Shown piece after piece: positions 1 to 8,243 of a DNA stretch of 64,000 nucleotides (position 1 is the stretch's first letter; each line of letters begins with the position of its first letter). Location of the stretch: NCBI RefSeq assembly GCF_039536745.1, contig NZ_BAAAZE010000014.1, positions 239,794-303,793 of the forward strand, given 5' to 3'. Below the pieces are notes generated by a model, which saw only the letters and a list, made by a program, of their open reading frames with translations, did not search any database and was not told where the DNA came from. A program made the translations under genes and the position numbers. Source of the stretch: Actimicrobium antarcticum (GTDB taxonomy: Bacteria; Pseudomonadota; Gammaproteobacteria; Burkholderiales; Burkholderiaceae_D).

Positions 1-351
1 ATCCATTGCGCGGGGATCGGCATCGTTCAATTCTCCTACGGTGGCGTTCAAGGTTTTCATGGGGTCCCATCCCTTTGGTGCCAGAGCGAACCACGACACT
101 TCCTTGAATGGCGCCTGTGACGCTGACACAGATGTTACGGGCTGCTTTGGCGGTGCCGTTTGCAAACGCTCGCCGATACGATAATTGGTATTACTGCCAT
201 CGAATGCTCCTACTGCAGCGCGCGTACGCTCGGTGACATTGGTAGCCAGCGAGGAAACGAACCTGACCAGCCCCGGAGTCATTCCTGCTCCCATGCCCAA
301 TACCAGTCCCGACATCACCAGCAATACCAGCAAAATTAAAAGTCGTCTCAT
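1..351 (-). CDS. DUF3299-type exported protein, 3' end beyond the window
   Basis: The open frame starts at ATG 349-351 and runs off the left edge, so only about 117 residues are visible. It opens with a short hydrophobic signal or anchor segment (MRRLLILLVLLVMSG, residues 1-15). Later it has a W-F-A-L-A-P-K-G-W-D-P stretch followed by L-N-D-A-D-P-R-A, which resembles the start of the DUF3299 domain. Members of that family are small periplasmic or lipid-anchored proteins often found downstream of an ABC pair and a ZrgA-like protein in zinc loci. It begins 8 bp after the stop of the ABC permease, so it should be the last gene of the operon. Its biochemical function is unknown, and the family call rests on the N-terminal third only. 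Confidence 0.65.
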   Translation of the reverse strand, partial: MRRLLILLVLLVMSGLVLGMGAGMTPGLVRFVSSLATNVTERTRAAVGAFDGSNTNYRIGERLQTAPPKQPVTSVSASQAPFKEVSWFALAPKGWDPMKTLNATVGELNDADPRAMD

Positions 352-359
352 CACAGCTC

Positions 360-1622
360 CTATAATCGCGGCGTCAAGCCATCGGCAAGTGACAGCCTGT
401 AGGCGCAATATCCCGGCACCAGACTCACCAGAAGACCGGTGCCAATCACGGCGCCCAACAGCGGCAGCTCGTTCGCCGCCAGCAAAATTGGCTGAATCAT
501 CAGGCCGTAGTGGGCCTGCACAAGCGGTGCGCCAAGCATGGTGGCAAGGTCCAGTAGCGCCACCCCCAGCAAGGTGCCGATAACCGTCATCACAAGGCTT
601 TCCAGCATCAGCATCAGAAACACGTCACGCGGCCGTGCACCAACCGAGCGCAGGATCGCAAGCTCTCGACGCCGCTCGGCGAGGCCCGCCAGAATCACGG
701 CAACCAATCCGCTCAAGCCCACCAGCACCACCAGCGCCGAGACGGCGAACAGTGTCTTCTCAACGATGCCGACCACCTGCCACAACTGATCGAGCGCGAC
801 ACCCGGTAGCACTGCCAGCAATGGCTCTTCAGTGGACTCGTTGATGAAGCGCTGCATCTTGAACACGCCGGCGCGGCTTTTAAGGCCAACCAGTGCGGCG
901 GTAATCTGTTTTGGCGTGAGGTCGAACTTGCGCACATGGTCGGCCGGAATCGACAGGCCGGGTAACTGCGCGCCCCCTTGCCAGTCGAGATGGATGGCCT
1001 CCATCGCTTCCAGACTGATGTGCGCAGTACGATCGATGGGCGTACCGGTACGACTCAGGATGCCCACTACCGTGAACGGTTTGTCCGCATGCTCGCTCAA
1101 ACCGTTGTCGTTACTACCGTGGTTCAACGTGATTTTGTCGCCAAGCCGGTAGCGCAGCCGTTGCGCTATTTCTGCGCCGAGCACCACATCGAACACGCTT
1201 TCAAACTGTTTGCCTTCGACAAACGACAGCGGCCGAGAAGCCCCGTAGCGAAAGTGCTCGAAATACGCTGATGACGTGCCGAGTACCGGGAATCCGTGAT
1301 GCGAGTCTCCTAAAGACAGAGGAATCGCCCACGCTACCGCTGGATGCGCGGCGATGCCCTGGAAACTGCGCCAGCCAATATTGTTTGTTGCTGCGCCGAT
1401 CCGGAATACCGAATACAGCATCAATTGCACCGGGCTGGTCCGCGCGCCAATGACGAGATCGGTGCCGGACACCGACTGCGCAAACCCTGTGCGAGCATCG
1501 TTCCGGATGCGCTCGACCCCGACCAGCATCATCACCGAAAGCGCAATCGCAACCAGCGTCAAGCTCAGGGTCAGGCGCCGATTCCAGGCGCTTTTCAATG
1601 CAATCGCGTAGAGATGAAGCAT
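360..1622 (-). CDS. MacB/FtsX-type ABC transporter permease
   Basis: This is a 420-residue inner-membrane protein with one N-terminal membrane segment (about residues 12-35), a large periplasmic domain, and three membrane segments near the C-terminus around L-F-A-V-S-A-L-V-V-L-V-G, L-M-L-E-S-L-V-M-T-V-I-G-T-L-L-G and L-P-L-L-G-A-V-I-G-T-G-L-L-V. That layout is the FtsX/MacB permease fold. The start at 1622 is chosen because it overlaps the ATPase stop by one base (TAATG); an upstream extension of the same frame would run into the ATPase gene. It should pair with the ATPase at 1622-2335. In related loci this pair accompanies ZrgA-like proteins and TonB receptors under Zur control. Its substrate is not known, and MacB-like pairs often move lipoproteins or drive periplasmic work rather than import ions. 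Confidence 0.85.
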   Translation of the reverse strand: MLHLYAIALKSAWNRRLTLSLTLVAIALSVMMLVGVERIRNDARTGFAQSVSGTDLVIGARTSPVQLMLYSVFRIGAATNNIGWRSFQGIAAHPAVAWAIPLSLGDSHHGFPVLGTSSAYFEHFRYGASRPLSFVEGKQFESVFDVVLGAEIAQRLRYRLGDKITLNHGSNDNGLSEHADKPFTVVGILSRTGTPIDRTAHISLEAMEAIHLDWQGGAQLPGLSIPADHVRKFDLTPKQITAALVGLKSRAGVFKMQRFINESTEEPLLAVLPGVALDQLWQVVGIVEKTLFAVSALVVLVGLSGLVAVILAGLAERRRELAILRSVGARPRDVFLMLMLESLVMTVIGTLLGVALLDLATMLGAPLVQAHYGLMIQPILLAANELPLLGAVIGTGLLVSLVPGYCAYRLSLADGLTPRL

Positions 1623-2335
1623 TAGTTGCTCTCCTCGATCACCGCGCGATTGAGATCGGGCAGTGCCACTTCGCGCGTGAAGTGCGTCGCCAGCCGATGG
1701 TCGTGGCTGACGAATAACAAGGTCGCTTGCGCGGCGTCGCATTCGTGAAAAAGCAAATCCAGAAAATCTTTTTGTCGCGCCGCATCCAGCGACGACGTCG
1801 GCTCGTCGGCGATGATCATTTCCGGTCGCCCGATCAAGGCTCTTGCAGCGGCGACGCGCTGTTGCTGGCCGACACTCAAGCTGGTGACCGCGCGATCACG
1901 TAGTTCCGGGCCGAGACCCAGCTGCCGGAGCAAGCGGCTGGCTTCTTCCCGCACGGTCAAACCCGCGGCGGTGGCGCGCGCTCTGCGTCGAGTCGAAAAC
2001 CAGCAAGGCAGCAACGTATTCTCGACTACCGACAAATAAGGAATCAGATTGAATTGCTGGAAAATGAAGCCAATGTGATCGACCCGAAAGCGGTCACGTG
2101 CGCTGGCCGACAGCGCCGTGAGATCGGTGTCGAGCAGACGTATCGTGCCTTGCTGCGGCGCCAGTACCCCACCCAGCAACGCCAGCAGCGTGCTTTTGCC
2201 GCTACCGCTCGGACCGTGCAGAAAAACCCGTTCCTCCGCAGCGAGGGCGAAGTGCGCAATATTTATACACGGCACTGACACGCCCGGCCATCCGTACGAC
2301 AGGGCATCGAGCATCAGGATGGGGTGATCAGACAT
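1622..2335 (-). CDS. ABC transporter ATPase, LolD/MacB type
   Basis: The 237-residue protein has a complete nucleotide-binding domain: Walker A G-P-S-G-S-G-K-S-T near residue 40, Q-loop in F-I-F-Q-Q-F-N-L-I-P-Y-L, an LSVGQ signature (L-S-V-G-Q-Q-Q-R-V), Walker B M-I-I-A-D-E-P-T-S-S-L-D, and the switch His in F-V-S-H-D-H. It powers the permease encoded directly downstream, with which it overlaps by one base. The gene starts 6 bp after the stop of the ZrgA-like gene, so both belong to one transcription unit. By its signature it belongs with the LolD/MacB/FtsE group, not with ion importers such as ZnuC. The substrate is therefore open. Confidence 0.88.
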   Translation of the reverse strand: MSDHPILMLDALSYGWPGVSVPCINIAHFALAAEERVFLHGPSGSGKSTLLALLGGVLAPQQGTIRLLDTDLTALSASARDRFRVDHIGFIFQQFNLIPYLSVVENTLLPCWFSTRRRARATAAGLTVREEASRLLRQLGLGPELRDRAVTSLSVGQQQRVAAARALIGRPEMIIADEPTSSLDAARQKDFLDLLFHECDAAQATLLFVSHDHRLATHFTREVALPDLNRAVIEESN

Positions 2336-2341
2336 TGCGCA

Positions 2342-2881
2342 TCACCAGAACAGGCGACGTTGTTTCGGCGTCAGTTTCGCAGCTGACTGGCCGCGCGGCC
2401 CGACTACTTGTACATCGAGTTGATGCAAGCCGGAAAACGCATTGAACAAATTGACGTTCAGATCTTTTAAAGCGGCTGGCATGCGGCAATGGAAGCTGAC
2501 TGCGAATTCGATCCCGGCGTGTTCGCCATCTTTTTCGGCGCCACCTTTTTCGGGTACTCCGAGCTGCAACACCGGCGCCGTGAGTTGCACCGGCCCCGCC
2601 GTGCATTGCGCTGCCGCCGTCAAGGCAAACAACTTTTCCGGTTGACGCAGTTTCTCAATCATCTGCTGCACTGCCTGCTTTTGCTTGTCGGTGTCAGGCG
2701 CACGTTCGAAGCCGAGCAGATTGCCCAACGGGCTGTCCAGATCGATTGATACGGTGTTCTGATCTTGTGTCACTTGCAGCATGGCCAGGCCATGTACGTG
2801 GGCACCAGGTTCAGCCGAAAACGCCTGGGTACTCGCCATCAAGGCCATCAAACCAAGTCTGATTATCGATTGCTGCGTCAT
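2342..2881 (-). CDS. ZrgA-like DUF2796 periplasmic protein
   Basis: This 179-residue exported protein has an N-terminal signal peptide ending near A-F-S-A-E, then A-H-V-H-G-L-A at the mature N-terminus. A His-containing mature N-terminus of that kind is typical of the DUF2796/ZrgA family, whose members are zinc-regulated periplasmic proteins thought to help zinc uptake. The start at 2881 is chosen because AAGGA lies upstream at a suitable distance; an upstream ATG at 2905 has no such site. The His-rich loop seen in some relatives is absent here; the region around E-K-G-G-A-E-K-D-G-E-H occupies that place. It sits between a TlpA-like gene and the ABC pair, consistent with a periplasmic zinc-handling role, which is an inference from family and context. 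Confidence 0.75.
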   Translation of the reverse strand: MTQQSIIRLGLMALMASTQAFSAEPGAHVHGLAMLQVTQDQNTVSIDLDSPLGNLLGFERAPDTDKQKQAVQQMIEKLRQPEKLFALTAAAQCTAGPVQLTAPVLQLGVPEKGGAEKDGEHAGIEFAVSFHCRMPAALKDLNVNLFNAFSGLHQLDVQVVGPRGQSAAKLTPKQRRLFW

Positions 2882-2895
2882 CGTGTTTTTTCCTT

Positions 2896-3090
2896 TCAAT
2901 ACCATCGTATTTTCTGCATCGGGCTATGCACGCAGCGTGACAAACGGTGGCGCGACGGCTCCCGCTTGCTGCATGACGTTGAATCTTTTTGCGACGTTGC
3001 CTGCGCCAGACGCAGCGCGAAGTCGGTCACGTCAATCAGAGAAACCATCATCACATCGTCCAGCGAACTGACATTGATGTGCGCCATCAT
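2896..3090 (-). CDS. small coupled ORF of unknown function (64 aa)
   Basis: I do not recognise this protein. Its ATG (3088-3090) overlaps the TGA of the TlpA-like gene as ATGA, the classical arrangement for translational coupling, and it ends 15 bp before the ZrgA-like start. The first 30 residues (M-M-A-H-I-N-V-S-S-L-D-D-V-M-M-V-S-L-I-D-V-T-D-F) could be a compact amphipathic domain. The rest is Ser/Arg/Cys-rich, without clear structure. It may be a real small protein of the metal operon, a decayed gene, or a chance frame in a spacer. Only its position supports it. Confidence 0.35.
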   Translation of the reverse strand: MMAHINVSSLDDVMMVSLIDVTDFALRLAQATSQKDSTSCSKREPSRHRLSRCVHSPMQKIRWY

Positions 3091-3599
3091 CGTCTGCCTG
3101 ATTCGGCGTTATGGCAGCGATTAACCATCGCTTCTACCCACGCAGCATCGATCTCACCAGCATGTTTTGCGCAGATGCTGCGGTCGGCATGCAACAGTGT
3201 GGTGTAGGGCAACACCCCGTTGACATTGCCGAAGCGCGCCAAGATGCCGCGTGGCTCGGCTGGCGCATGCAATAGCTGTACGGGCGAACGCAATGCCCGC
3301 GCTACCGACTCTGGAGCGGTCAATGTGTCCGATGGCCGCTGTACCGCAACGGCCATCACACGCACCGAGCCGGCGTGTGCAAGCCCGGCCAGAACTGGCA
3401 TTTCACGCACACATGGTGGGCAGTCGCTACGCCAGAAATTGATCAACGTCGCTTGCGCCGGCAATCCGGAGAGGCGAACGAACCCGTGCTCGCCGGCCAA
3501 CTCGAAGTCCATGGACGGGGCCACTGCCTGCGCACCGCCAAAACTGCAAGCGGCAAGCACAGCACACGCAACCCGGCCCCTTGTTCTATGCAGGCTCAC
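3087..3599 (-). CDS. TlpA-like periplasmic thioredoxin-fold protein
   Basis: The 170-residue protein has a signal peptide (A-C-A-V-L-A-A-C-S-F-G-G-A-Q-A) and a thioredoxin-like fold with the C-P-P-C active site in N-F-W-R-S-D-C-P-P-C-V-R-E-M-P near residue 77. A distal stretch, L-P-Y-T-T-L-L, matches the cis-Pro loop region. It is expected to reduce periplasmic disulfides, possibly cysteines of the receptor or of metal-handling partners. Translation starts at GTG 3597-3599, which overlaps the TGA of the TonB receptor (GTGA), so the two are coupled. The receptor plug carries a C-x-x-C pair (C-S-I-C), which makes a redox link between the two products worth considering. Confidence 0.8.
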   Translation of the reverse strand: MSLHRTRGRVACAVLAACSFGGAQAVAPSMDFELAGEHGFVRLSGLPAQATLINFWRSDCPPCVREMPVLAGLAHAGSVRVMAVAVQRPSDTLTAPESVARALRSPVQLLHAPAEPRGILARFGNVNGVLPYTTLLHADRSICAKHAGEIDAAWVEAMVNRCHNAESGRR

Positions 3600-5731
3600 A
3601 GGGCAAACTTCACGCCGGCGTACACGAAGCGACCCCGGTTCGGCCCCCAGATGTGGGTCACATCAAGCGCGCCGCCGCGATCAACCCACAAAAAACTTTC
3701 CTTGTCCGATTGCTTGAAATCGAACAGATTATCCAGGCCAACGAATGCGCTCCAGCGCTTGTTGACGCGATACTCGCCGCGTAAATCGACCACCCAGAAG
3801 CTCGGACTACGGTCACGCTTCGGCGTTCCGTCCAGGTTGTATCGGGGATTGTTCGCGTAGTCGTAAAACCTCGCCAGATCTTGCGAGCCAGTCCACGTTG
3901 CGCGGGAAAATACATCCCACGGACCGCTGGCATAGTCGAGTCGCAAATACACACGTTTGTCGGGGCGCGCGAACGCAAGTGTGCCGGGATCGAAAGAGTA
4001 GCGGGTTCGCTCCAATCCGAGCGTGCCTTCCAGCGCGGACGTGATCTTGTAGGTCGCGGTCACATCGCCGCCAAGCAGCGTGACCGGATTGTCCGCCGAG
4101 GTGAAGCGCGTGACTGACTGACCCGTCACCGGATCAGTCTGGTTCGGGTCCAGCAGCGCCATGTCGTGGATGCGGTTCCAGTTCACACTGCCGACCCACG
4201 ACAAACGATCAGCCGCATACGCCAGGGTGTAGGACGCGTTGTGCGACACCTCCGGCTTGCTGATCTGGCGGTCCACTCGTGTGGTGTCGAGAATGCCGTG
4301 GTCCTGCTCGAAGAAAGAGGTCGGTGCGCGAAATCCCTTGCCGACAGCAATACGACTGTTCAAGTGCTCGTCATGGTTCCACAGCAAATTCAGGCGCGGA
4401 CTGGTGATGGTGCCGAACACGTTATGTTTGTCGATGCGCACCGAACCGTTCGCCTCCAGCTTGCCATCGAACAGGCTGTGGTATGCCTGTAAAAAGACAC
4501 CCGGGGTGCGATAGACGTAATTGTCGATGCCGTCGTTGCGCATGCCATCGCTGCTTTGGCCCTTGCTGTTCAAATTTTCATAACGATAATTGAACCCGCC
4601 AGTCACCAGGGTCTCGCCTAACGGCTGCTGTGTGCTGAGCTCGACATAGGTCTGCCTCTGGTCCGCAATGTACGTGGATTTTTCATAGAAAGAATCCTGT
4701 CGATGCTTGGCGTAGCCGAACGCTAAACGCATGCTGCCCTCGCCAAGCCGCTTCACGCCGCTGGCAATGAATTGCGTACGATCGGTGAAAATGATTTCCG
4801 ACATGCCGGCACGGCCATCGTTGTAGACCGTCCCTGATTGACCGTTCGACAGGGTATCTGGTCCGGCGCCATCTGGCGTTACCCAGCCGCGCGAATCGGG
4901 CGAACCGTGCGCTCCCTTCGACCAGTCAAACGGGTTTCCGGCGCCATCGCCCTTGATGCCGGCGGCGTCGCGGCCCAGCGCTCCGCCGTTGCGTTTTTCG
5001 CTCACCACGTCCAGCCTGCCACGCACCTTGAACCCGCCTAGGTCATCGGCAAAGAACCCAAGCCCGCCGAGATTGCGTCGATAGCCGCTGTATTCCGAAA
5101 TATCGTTGCCGTCGCCGTCGACGGTATTGTGTTGATTGCGGCTGACATTGGCGGTGACTGCCCCGCCGGTGAAGACGCGCGCGCCGAACCAGGCTGACTG
5201 CAGCTGCCCGTAGGAACCGATCTGCTGCGTGTACTGCAGCTCGTTTGTCATGGGACGGCGCGTGACGATATTGACCGATCCGGACAACGCCTCAGGTGCG
5301 ATCAGGCTGGCCCCTGCACCGCGCGCGATATCGATGCGTTCGATGCCGCCCAGGCTGACACTGTCCAGACCATACGCCGACGACACCGATGAAAAGATCG
5401 GAATGCCGTCGATCATCACGGTGGTGTACCGTCCCGGCAAATTGTTCAGTACGACGTTGCGCACATTGCAGATCGAGCATTCGGTCTGCATCGCAATACC
5501 GGGGCGTTTGTCGAGCGCCTCTGTCAATGTGGTGGCACCGCTTTTTTCGATGTCACGTGCGCTGATGGTTTCGGTGGTGACGACGTCTTCACGCAGGATT
5601 GTCTTTGCCGTGGGGCGCTTGCTGGTGACAACGACAGGCTCAAGCTGCTGATCATGTGCCCGTACCGGAAGTGAGAATCCCGCGATGAGCGCCAGCGCCA
5701 ATGGTCTATTTAAAAAAAATCGTCGCATCAT
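3596..5731 (-). CDS. TonB-dependent outer-membrane receptor, probable zinc/metal uptake
   Basis: The 711-residue receptor has a signal peptide ending A-R-A-H, a TonB box-like L-E-P-V-V-V-T-S close to the mature N-terminus, a plug domain with G-A-T-T-L-T-E-A-L-D-K-R-P-G-I, and a 22-strand type barrel that ends in an aromatic-rich F-V-Y-A-G-V-K-F-A-L. The plug contains T-E-C-S-I-C-N-V-R-N, two cysteines three residues apart, a feature of one receptor subgroup. The start is one of two adjacent ATGs (5731 or 5728), both preceded by a purine-rich AGAGAG. It lies between a COG0523 GTPase gene and a TlpA-like gene in a locus with Zur-type palindromes. That suggests zinc or a zinc chelate as substrate, but nickel, cobalt or a corrinoid cannot be excluded. 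Confidence 0.85.
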   Translation of the reverse strand: MMRRFFLNRPLALALIAGFSLPVRAHDQQLEPVVVTSKRPTAKTILREDVVTTETISARDIEKSGATTLTEALDKRPGIAMQTECSICNVRNVVLNNLPGRYTTVMIDGIPIFSSVSSAYGLDSVSLGGIERIDIARGAGASLIAPEALSGSVNIVTRRPMTNELQYTQQIGSYGQLQSAWFGARVFTGGAVTANVSRNQHNTVDGDGNDISEYSGYRRNLGGLGFFADDLGGFKVRGRLDVVSEKRNGGALGRDAAGIKGDGAGNPFDWSKGAHGSPDSRGWVTPDGAGPDTLSNGQSGTVYNDGRAGMSEIIFTDRTQFIASGVKRLGEGSMRLAFGYAKHRQDSFYEKSTYIADQRQTYVELSTQQPLGETLVTGGFNYRYENLNSKGQSSDGMRNDGIDNYVYRTPGVFLQAYHSLFDGKLEANGSVRIDKHNVFGTITSPRLNLLWNHDEHLNSRIAVGKGFRAPTSFFEQDHGILDTTRVDRQISKPEVSHNASYTLAYAADRLSWVGSVNWNRIHDMALLDPNQTDPVTGQSVTRFTSADNPVTLLGGDVTATYKITSALEGTLGLERTRYSFDPGTLAFARPDKRVYLRLDYASGPWDVFSRATWTGSQDLARFYDYANNPRYNLDGTPKRDRSPSFWVVDLRGEYRVNKRWSAFVGLDNLFDFKQSDKESFLWVDRGGALDVTHIWGPNRGRFVYAGVKFAL

Positions 5732-5749
5732 ATGCAATCTCTCTTTCAT

Positions 5750-5797
5750 TTCGGGGGCGCTGCCACGCACAGGAAAATCAGCCATCTGCTGCCCCCT
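5750..5797 (-). other. hairpin in the leader of the TonB receptor gene
   Basis: GGGGGC at 5753-5758 can pair with GCCCCC at 5791-5796, enclosing a loop of about 32 bases with weak further pairing. It lies 20-65 bases upstream of the receptor start. It could be a leader structure, or an attenuator between the GTPase gene and the receptor gene. No U-tract follows in the minus-strand direction, so it is not a standard terminator. The rest of the 260-bp spacer (5732-5991) shows no TGCAAC-type palindrome. Confidence 0.3.
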
Positions 5798-5991
5798 CGT
5801 TTTGTTTTTGTCGATTTCTGCGGGAATGCGCCGGGCGGGGAACGAATCAAAAAATCGTGCCCGTTCTTGCGGAAGAAACGCCATCCCGGCAGCGGTTATC
5901 GACCCTCGTTGCGTCGTCCTTCGCGCAGCTGAAAAACCAGCTCGCGCTGCCACTGACAAGGCGTCGTTTCTTTTTTGCGTCAACTCTTGTG

Positions 5992-6984
5992 TCAGTCGGT
6001 CAGGCAATTTGCAAGGCCGTTCAGGAATAAGTCGCCGGGGAGCTTGCGGCCGATGAAAACGATGACGGTTTCTGGCGTTTCGTTGATCAACCATGGTTTG
6101 CCAACCCGGGAGGCTTTGAGCATGTGCACTCCTTGAAACACAAAGCGTTGCTCAATTTCCTTGACGTAAAGAATGCCCTTGTAACGCAGCAGATCCCTGC
6201 TGTACACCGTAAGAATTCGAGCCAGAAAATCTTCAAGCCTGTCCGGATCGAACGGCCGCAGAGATCGAAATACAAACGAGCGTATGTCTTCGTCATGTTC
6301 GTGGCTGACGTCGTTGAGAAAATCCGGTTCGATGTCGAGAATCGCCTGCAGATTGAACCCCTTGATGTCAAGAATCTGATCGAGTTCGGTTTCTCCGAAA
6401 TGCACTTTGCGTACTGGTGCACGCGCATTGATGCTCCGCAAGCGTGCGATCAGAGCTTCGGTTTCTTGCTCAGACACCAGATCGGTTTTTGATAACAGAA
6501 TGCGGTCGGCAAACCCGACTTGCTCCTGCGCTTCATGATGTTGCTCGAGTTGTTGTGTTGCGTGCATGGCATCGACAACAGTGATGATGGCGTCGAGCGA
6601 AAAGTACTCGCCGATTTCCTCTTCGACAAAAAAGGTTTGCGCTACTGGCGCCGGATCAGCAAGCCCGGTGGTCTCTATGATTACGCGATCAAACCGCACT
6701 TCGCCCCGTTCGCGTTTGTCGGCCAGTTCGCCGAGTATGCGGACCAGGTCGCCACGCACCGTGCAGCAAATGCAACCGTTATTCATCTCGACGATTTGCT
6801 CTTCGCTGTTGACCAGCAGTTCGCTGTCGATTCCGGCCTCGCCGAATTCGTTTTCGATCACGGCGATTTTCTGGCCGTGGTGTTCACTCAATATACGATT
6901 CAATAGCGTCGTTTTTCCGCTACCAAGAAATCCGGTCAGTATGGTGACCGGGACCGGGCGTGACATGGTGTCGATCGATGACAT
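5992..6984 (-). CDS. COG0523 (CobW/ZigA-type) GTPase, copy 1
   Basis: The 330-residue protein has the G3E-family hallmarks: Walker A G-F-L-G-S-G-K-T-T near residue 19, the metal-binding C-x-C-C (N-G-C-I-C-C-T-V-R-G-D) near residue 72, E-T-T-G-L-A-D-P, and S-K-T-D for guanine recognition. A C-terminal CobW_C domain holds the F-V-F-Q-G-V-H-M motif. These GTPases are metallochaperones that deliver zinc or other metals to target proteins during limitation. The start at 6984 has AGGAG seven bases upstream, and it begins 4 bp after the NiCoT gene stop, so it is in the same operon. A second, divergent family member (8240-9316) lies in the same operon, which suggests two client proteins. Confidence 0.9.
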   Translation of the reverse strand: MSSIDTMSRPVPVTILTGFLGSGKTTLLNRILSEHHGQKIAVIENEFGEAGIDSELLVNSEEQIVEMNNGCICCTVRGDLVRILGELADKRERGEVRFDRVIIETTGLADPAPVAQTFFVEEEIGEYFSLDAIITVVDAMHATQQLEQHHEAQEQVGFADRILLSKTDLVSEQETEALIARLRSINARAPVRKVHFGETELDQILDIKGFNLQAILDIEPDFLNDVSHEHDEDIRSFVFRSLRPFDPDRLEDFLARILTVYSRDLLRYKGILYVKEIEQRFVFQGVHMLKASRVGKPWLINETPETVIVFIGRKLPGDLFLNGLANCLTD

Positions 6985-6988
6985 GGCG

Positions 6989-7801
6989 CTACTCCTGAAG
7001 TGGGAAACGGGAAGATCCCGGACGGCGAATCAGCCATAGATACGCCATGAGTAATCCGAAAAAAAGAACGAATCCAGTGACGGTCAATGTCATGTCGCCG
7101 AGTTCAATGCCGGGAAAGAAATGCGTTGCAATGCCGTATGACGCGATGCCATACGACAGCGTCACCACGATCCAGCCAACCTTGCGGCGGTAGGCCAACG
7201 CTTCGTCTGCACGCGCGACCTGCCGTAGCAGGCGCACCATCAAACGGCTATCGAGCGTGTCGGTGATCACCATGCCGCTGGTAAAGGCCAACCCCACCAG
7301 CAAGGCCATTGCTACGCCGGAATGCGCGGTTGCCGCGTAGCCCCATGCGGCAGCCTGGGTCGCCGTATCGAACACCAGTGCGAACACGACACCCACGGCA
7401 AAAATCGCCAGCGGATGAGACCTCTCGCGCAGCCGTTGAGGAACGAAACGCGTTTTCCAACCGGCGACGCGATAGTCGTTTCGGCTCAACAACGCGCGCA
7501 GATTGCATGTACCGACCAGGATCAGCAAGGCGACAGGCAACCAATCCAGCAATCCCCTGATCGCGGCCGGTATTGGCACATTGCCGGCCAGCGTACCGAG
7601 CACCACGGCAATCAGCGTCACTGTCAGCCCGTGCCCCAGCGCAAACAGCGTGCCGGTCCAGCGCGCCATGTCCGGTCGCACCTGTACGCTCCGGTACGTC
7701 ATGCTGTCGATCATCGCGATGTGATCGGGATCGAAACCATGCCGCAAGCCAAGCACGAACATCAGCGACAATCCTGATATCGATATCAGTTCAGTGTCCA
7801 T
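6989..7801 (-). CDS. NiCoT-type (HoxN/NixA family) metal permease
   Basis: This 270-residue membrane protein has the signature R-H-G-F-D-P-D-H-I near residue 21 in the first membrane helix, which is the metal-selectivity motif H-x4-D-H of nickel/cobalt transporters. It also has L-F-A-L-G-H-G-L-T-V and F-D-T-A-T-Q in later helices. Six to eight hydrophobic segments are visible. The start at 7801 follows an AAAAAGG ribosome site and overlaps the end of the MerC-like gene by 11 bp. A TGCAAC-type palindrome lies 14 bp upstream of the start, inside the preceding gene. In a zinc-regulated setting this family member may carry zinc, or may import cobalt or nickel as a substitute metal; the sequence does not decide. 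Confidence 0.82.
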   Translation of the reverse strand: MDTELISISGLSLMFVLGLRHGFDPDHIAMIDSMTYRSVQVRPDMARWTGTLFALGHGLTVTLIAVVLGTLAGNVPIPAAIRGLLDWLPVALLILVGTCNLRALLSRNDYRVAGWKTRFVPQRLRERSHPLAIFAVGVVFALVFDTATQAAAWGYAATAHSGVAMALLVGLAFTSGMVITDTLDSRLMVRLLRQVARADEALAYRRKVGWIVVTLSYGIASYGIATHFFPGIELGDMTLTVTGFVLFFGLLMAYLWLIRRPGSSRFPLQE

Positions 7802-8243
7802 ACGAACCTTTTTTTGCAACTGAGTTGCATGTGTTGACCGAACAAATTGCGTGTTTGCGCTGTGCCGTACAGATGCGGCAGAAAGACCGGTTCTTGAAAT
7901 GTGCAGTGAAGAGATGCGCACCACCAAACGCAGCCAGTACTATCTCGGCGACTTCTCCGAAGAGCGGCCCGATCAGCAGTACTGCGACGCTAAAATAGAG
8001 AAGGCCAAGCCCGCCCAACACGAGTACCTGCCATCGCCGATGGGTGACGAATCCAGGAATCAGCGCCAGCAACACCGGCAAGGTCACCAGCACGACCAGG
8101 TACTGGTGAAACACCTGGCTCTGCTGCCCCAATCCAAGCATCAGGAACAGCGACAAAAGCAGCGGTGCGCCCAAGCAATGCAGCAGGCACAGGATCGATG
8201 CCGTCATGCCGAAATAGTCGGCAATTCCAACCATCTTGTTCAA
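7791..8243 (-). CDS. MerC-domain inner-membrane protein
   Basis: The 150-residue protein has four hydrophobic segments. Its opening, G-M-T-A-S-I-L-C-L-L-H-C-L-G-A-P, matches MerC, where cysteines in the first helix handle metal. The C-terminal tail is rich in Cys and His (R-S-F-C-R-I-C, H-A-I-C, N-T-C-N), consistent with metal binding. Translation probably begins at TTG 8243, which has AGGAG eight bases upstream and overlaps the GTPase stop as TTGA; an in-frame ATG at 8234 is the alternative. MerC proteins are best known for mercury uptake, but no other mer genes are present and the neighbours are zinc-type genes. The end of this gene contains an operator-like palindrome (7815-7829). Confidence 0.8.
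   Translation of the reverse strand: MNKMVGIADYFGMTASILCLLHCLGAPLLLSLFLMLGLGQQSQVFHQYLVVLVTLPVLLALIPGFVTHRRWQVLVLGGLGLLYFSVAVLLIGPLFGEVAEIVLAAFGGAHLFTAHFKNRSFCRICTAQRKHAICSVNTCNSVAKKGSYGH
7815..7829. promoter_or_regulatory. candidate Zur operator inside merC, before the NiCoT gene
   Basis: TGCAACTGAGTTGCA is a perfect 6-3-6 palindrome. It lies inside the 3' end of the MerC-like gene and 14 bp upstream of the NiCoT start codon. It matches three other copies around the zur gene. An operator here would control an internal promoter, or act as a roadblock within the operon. Confidence 0.6.

Noticed and set aside
5732..5991. Possible cobalamin riboswitch in the TonB receptor leader
   Set aside because: A GCCACTG-like string occurs only on the strand opposite to the receptor gene and the other conserved boxes are absent.
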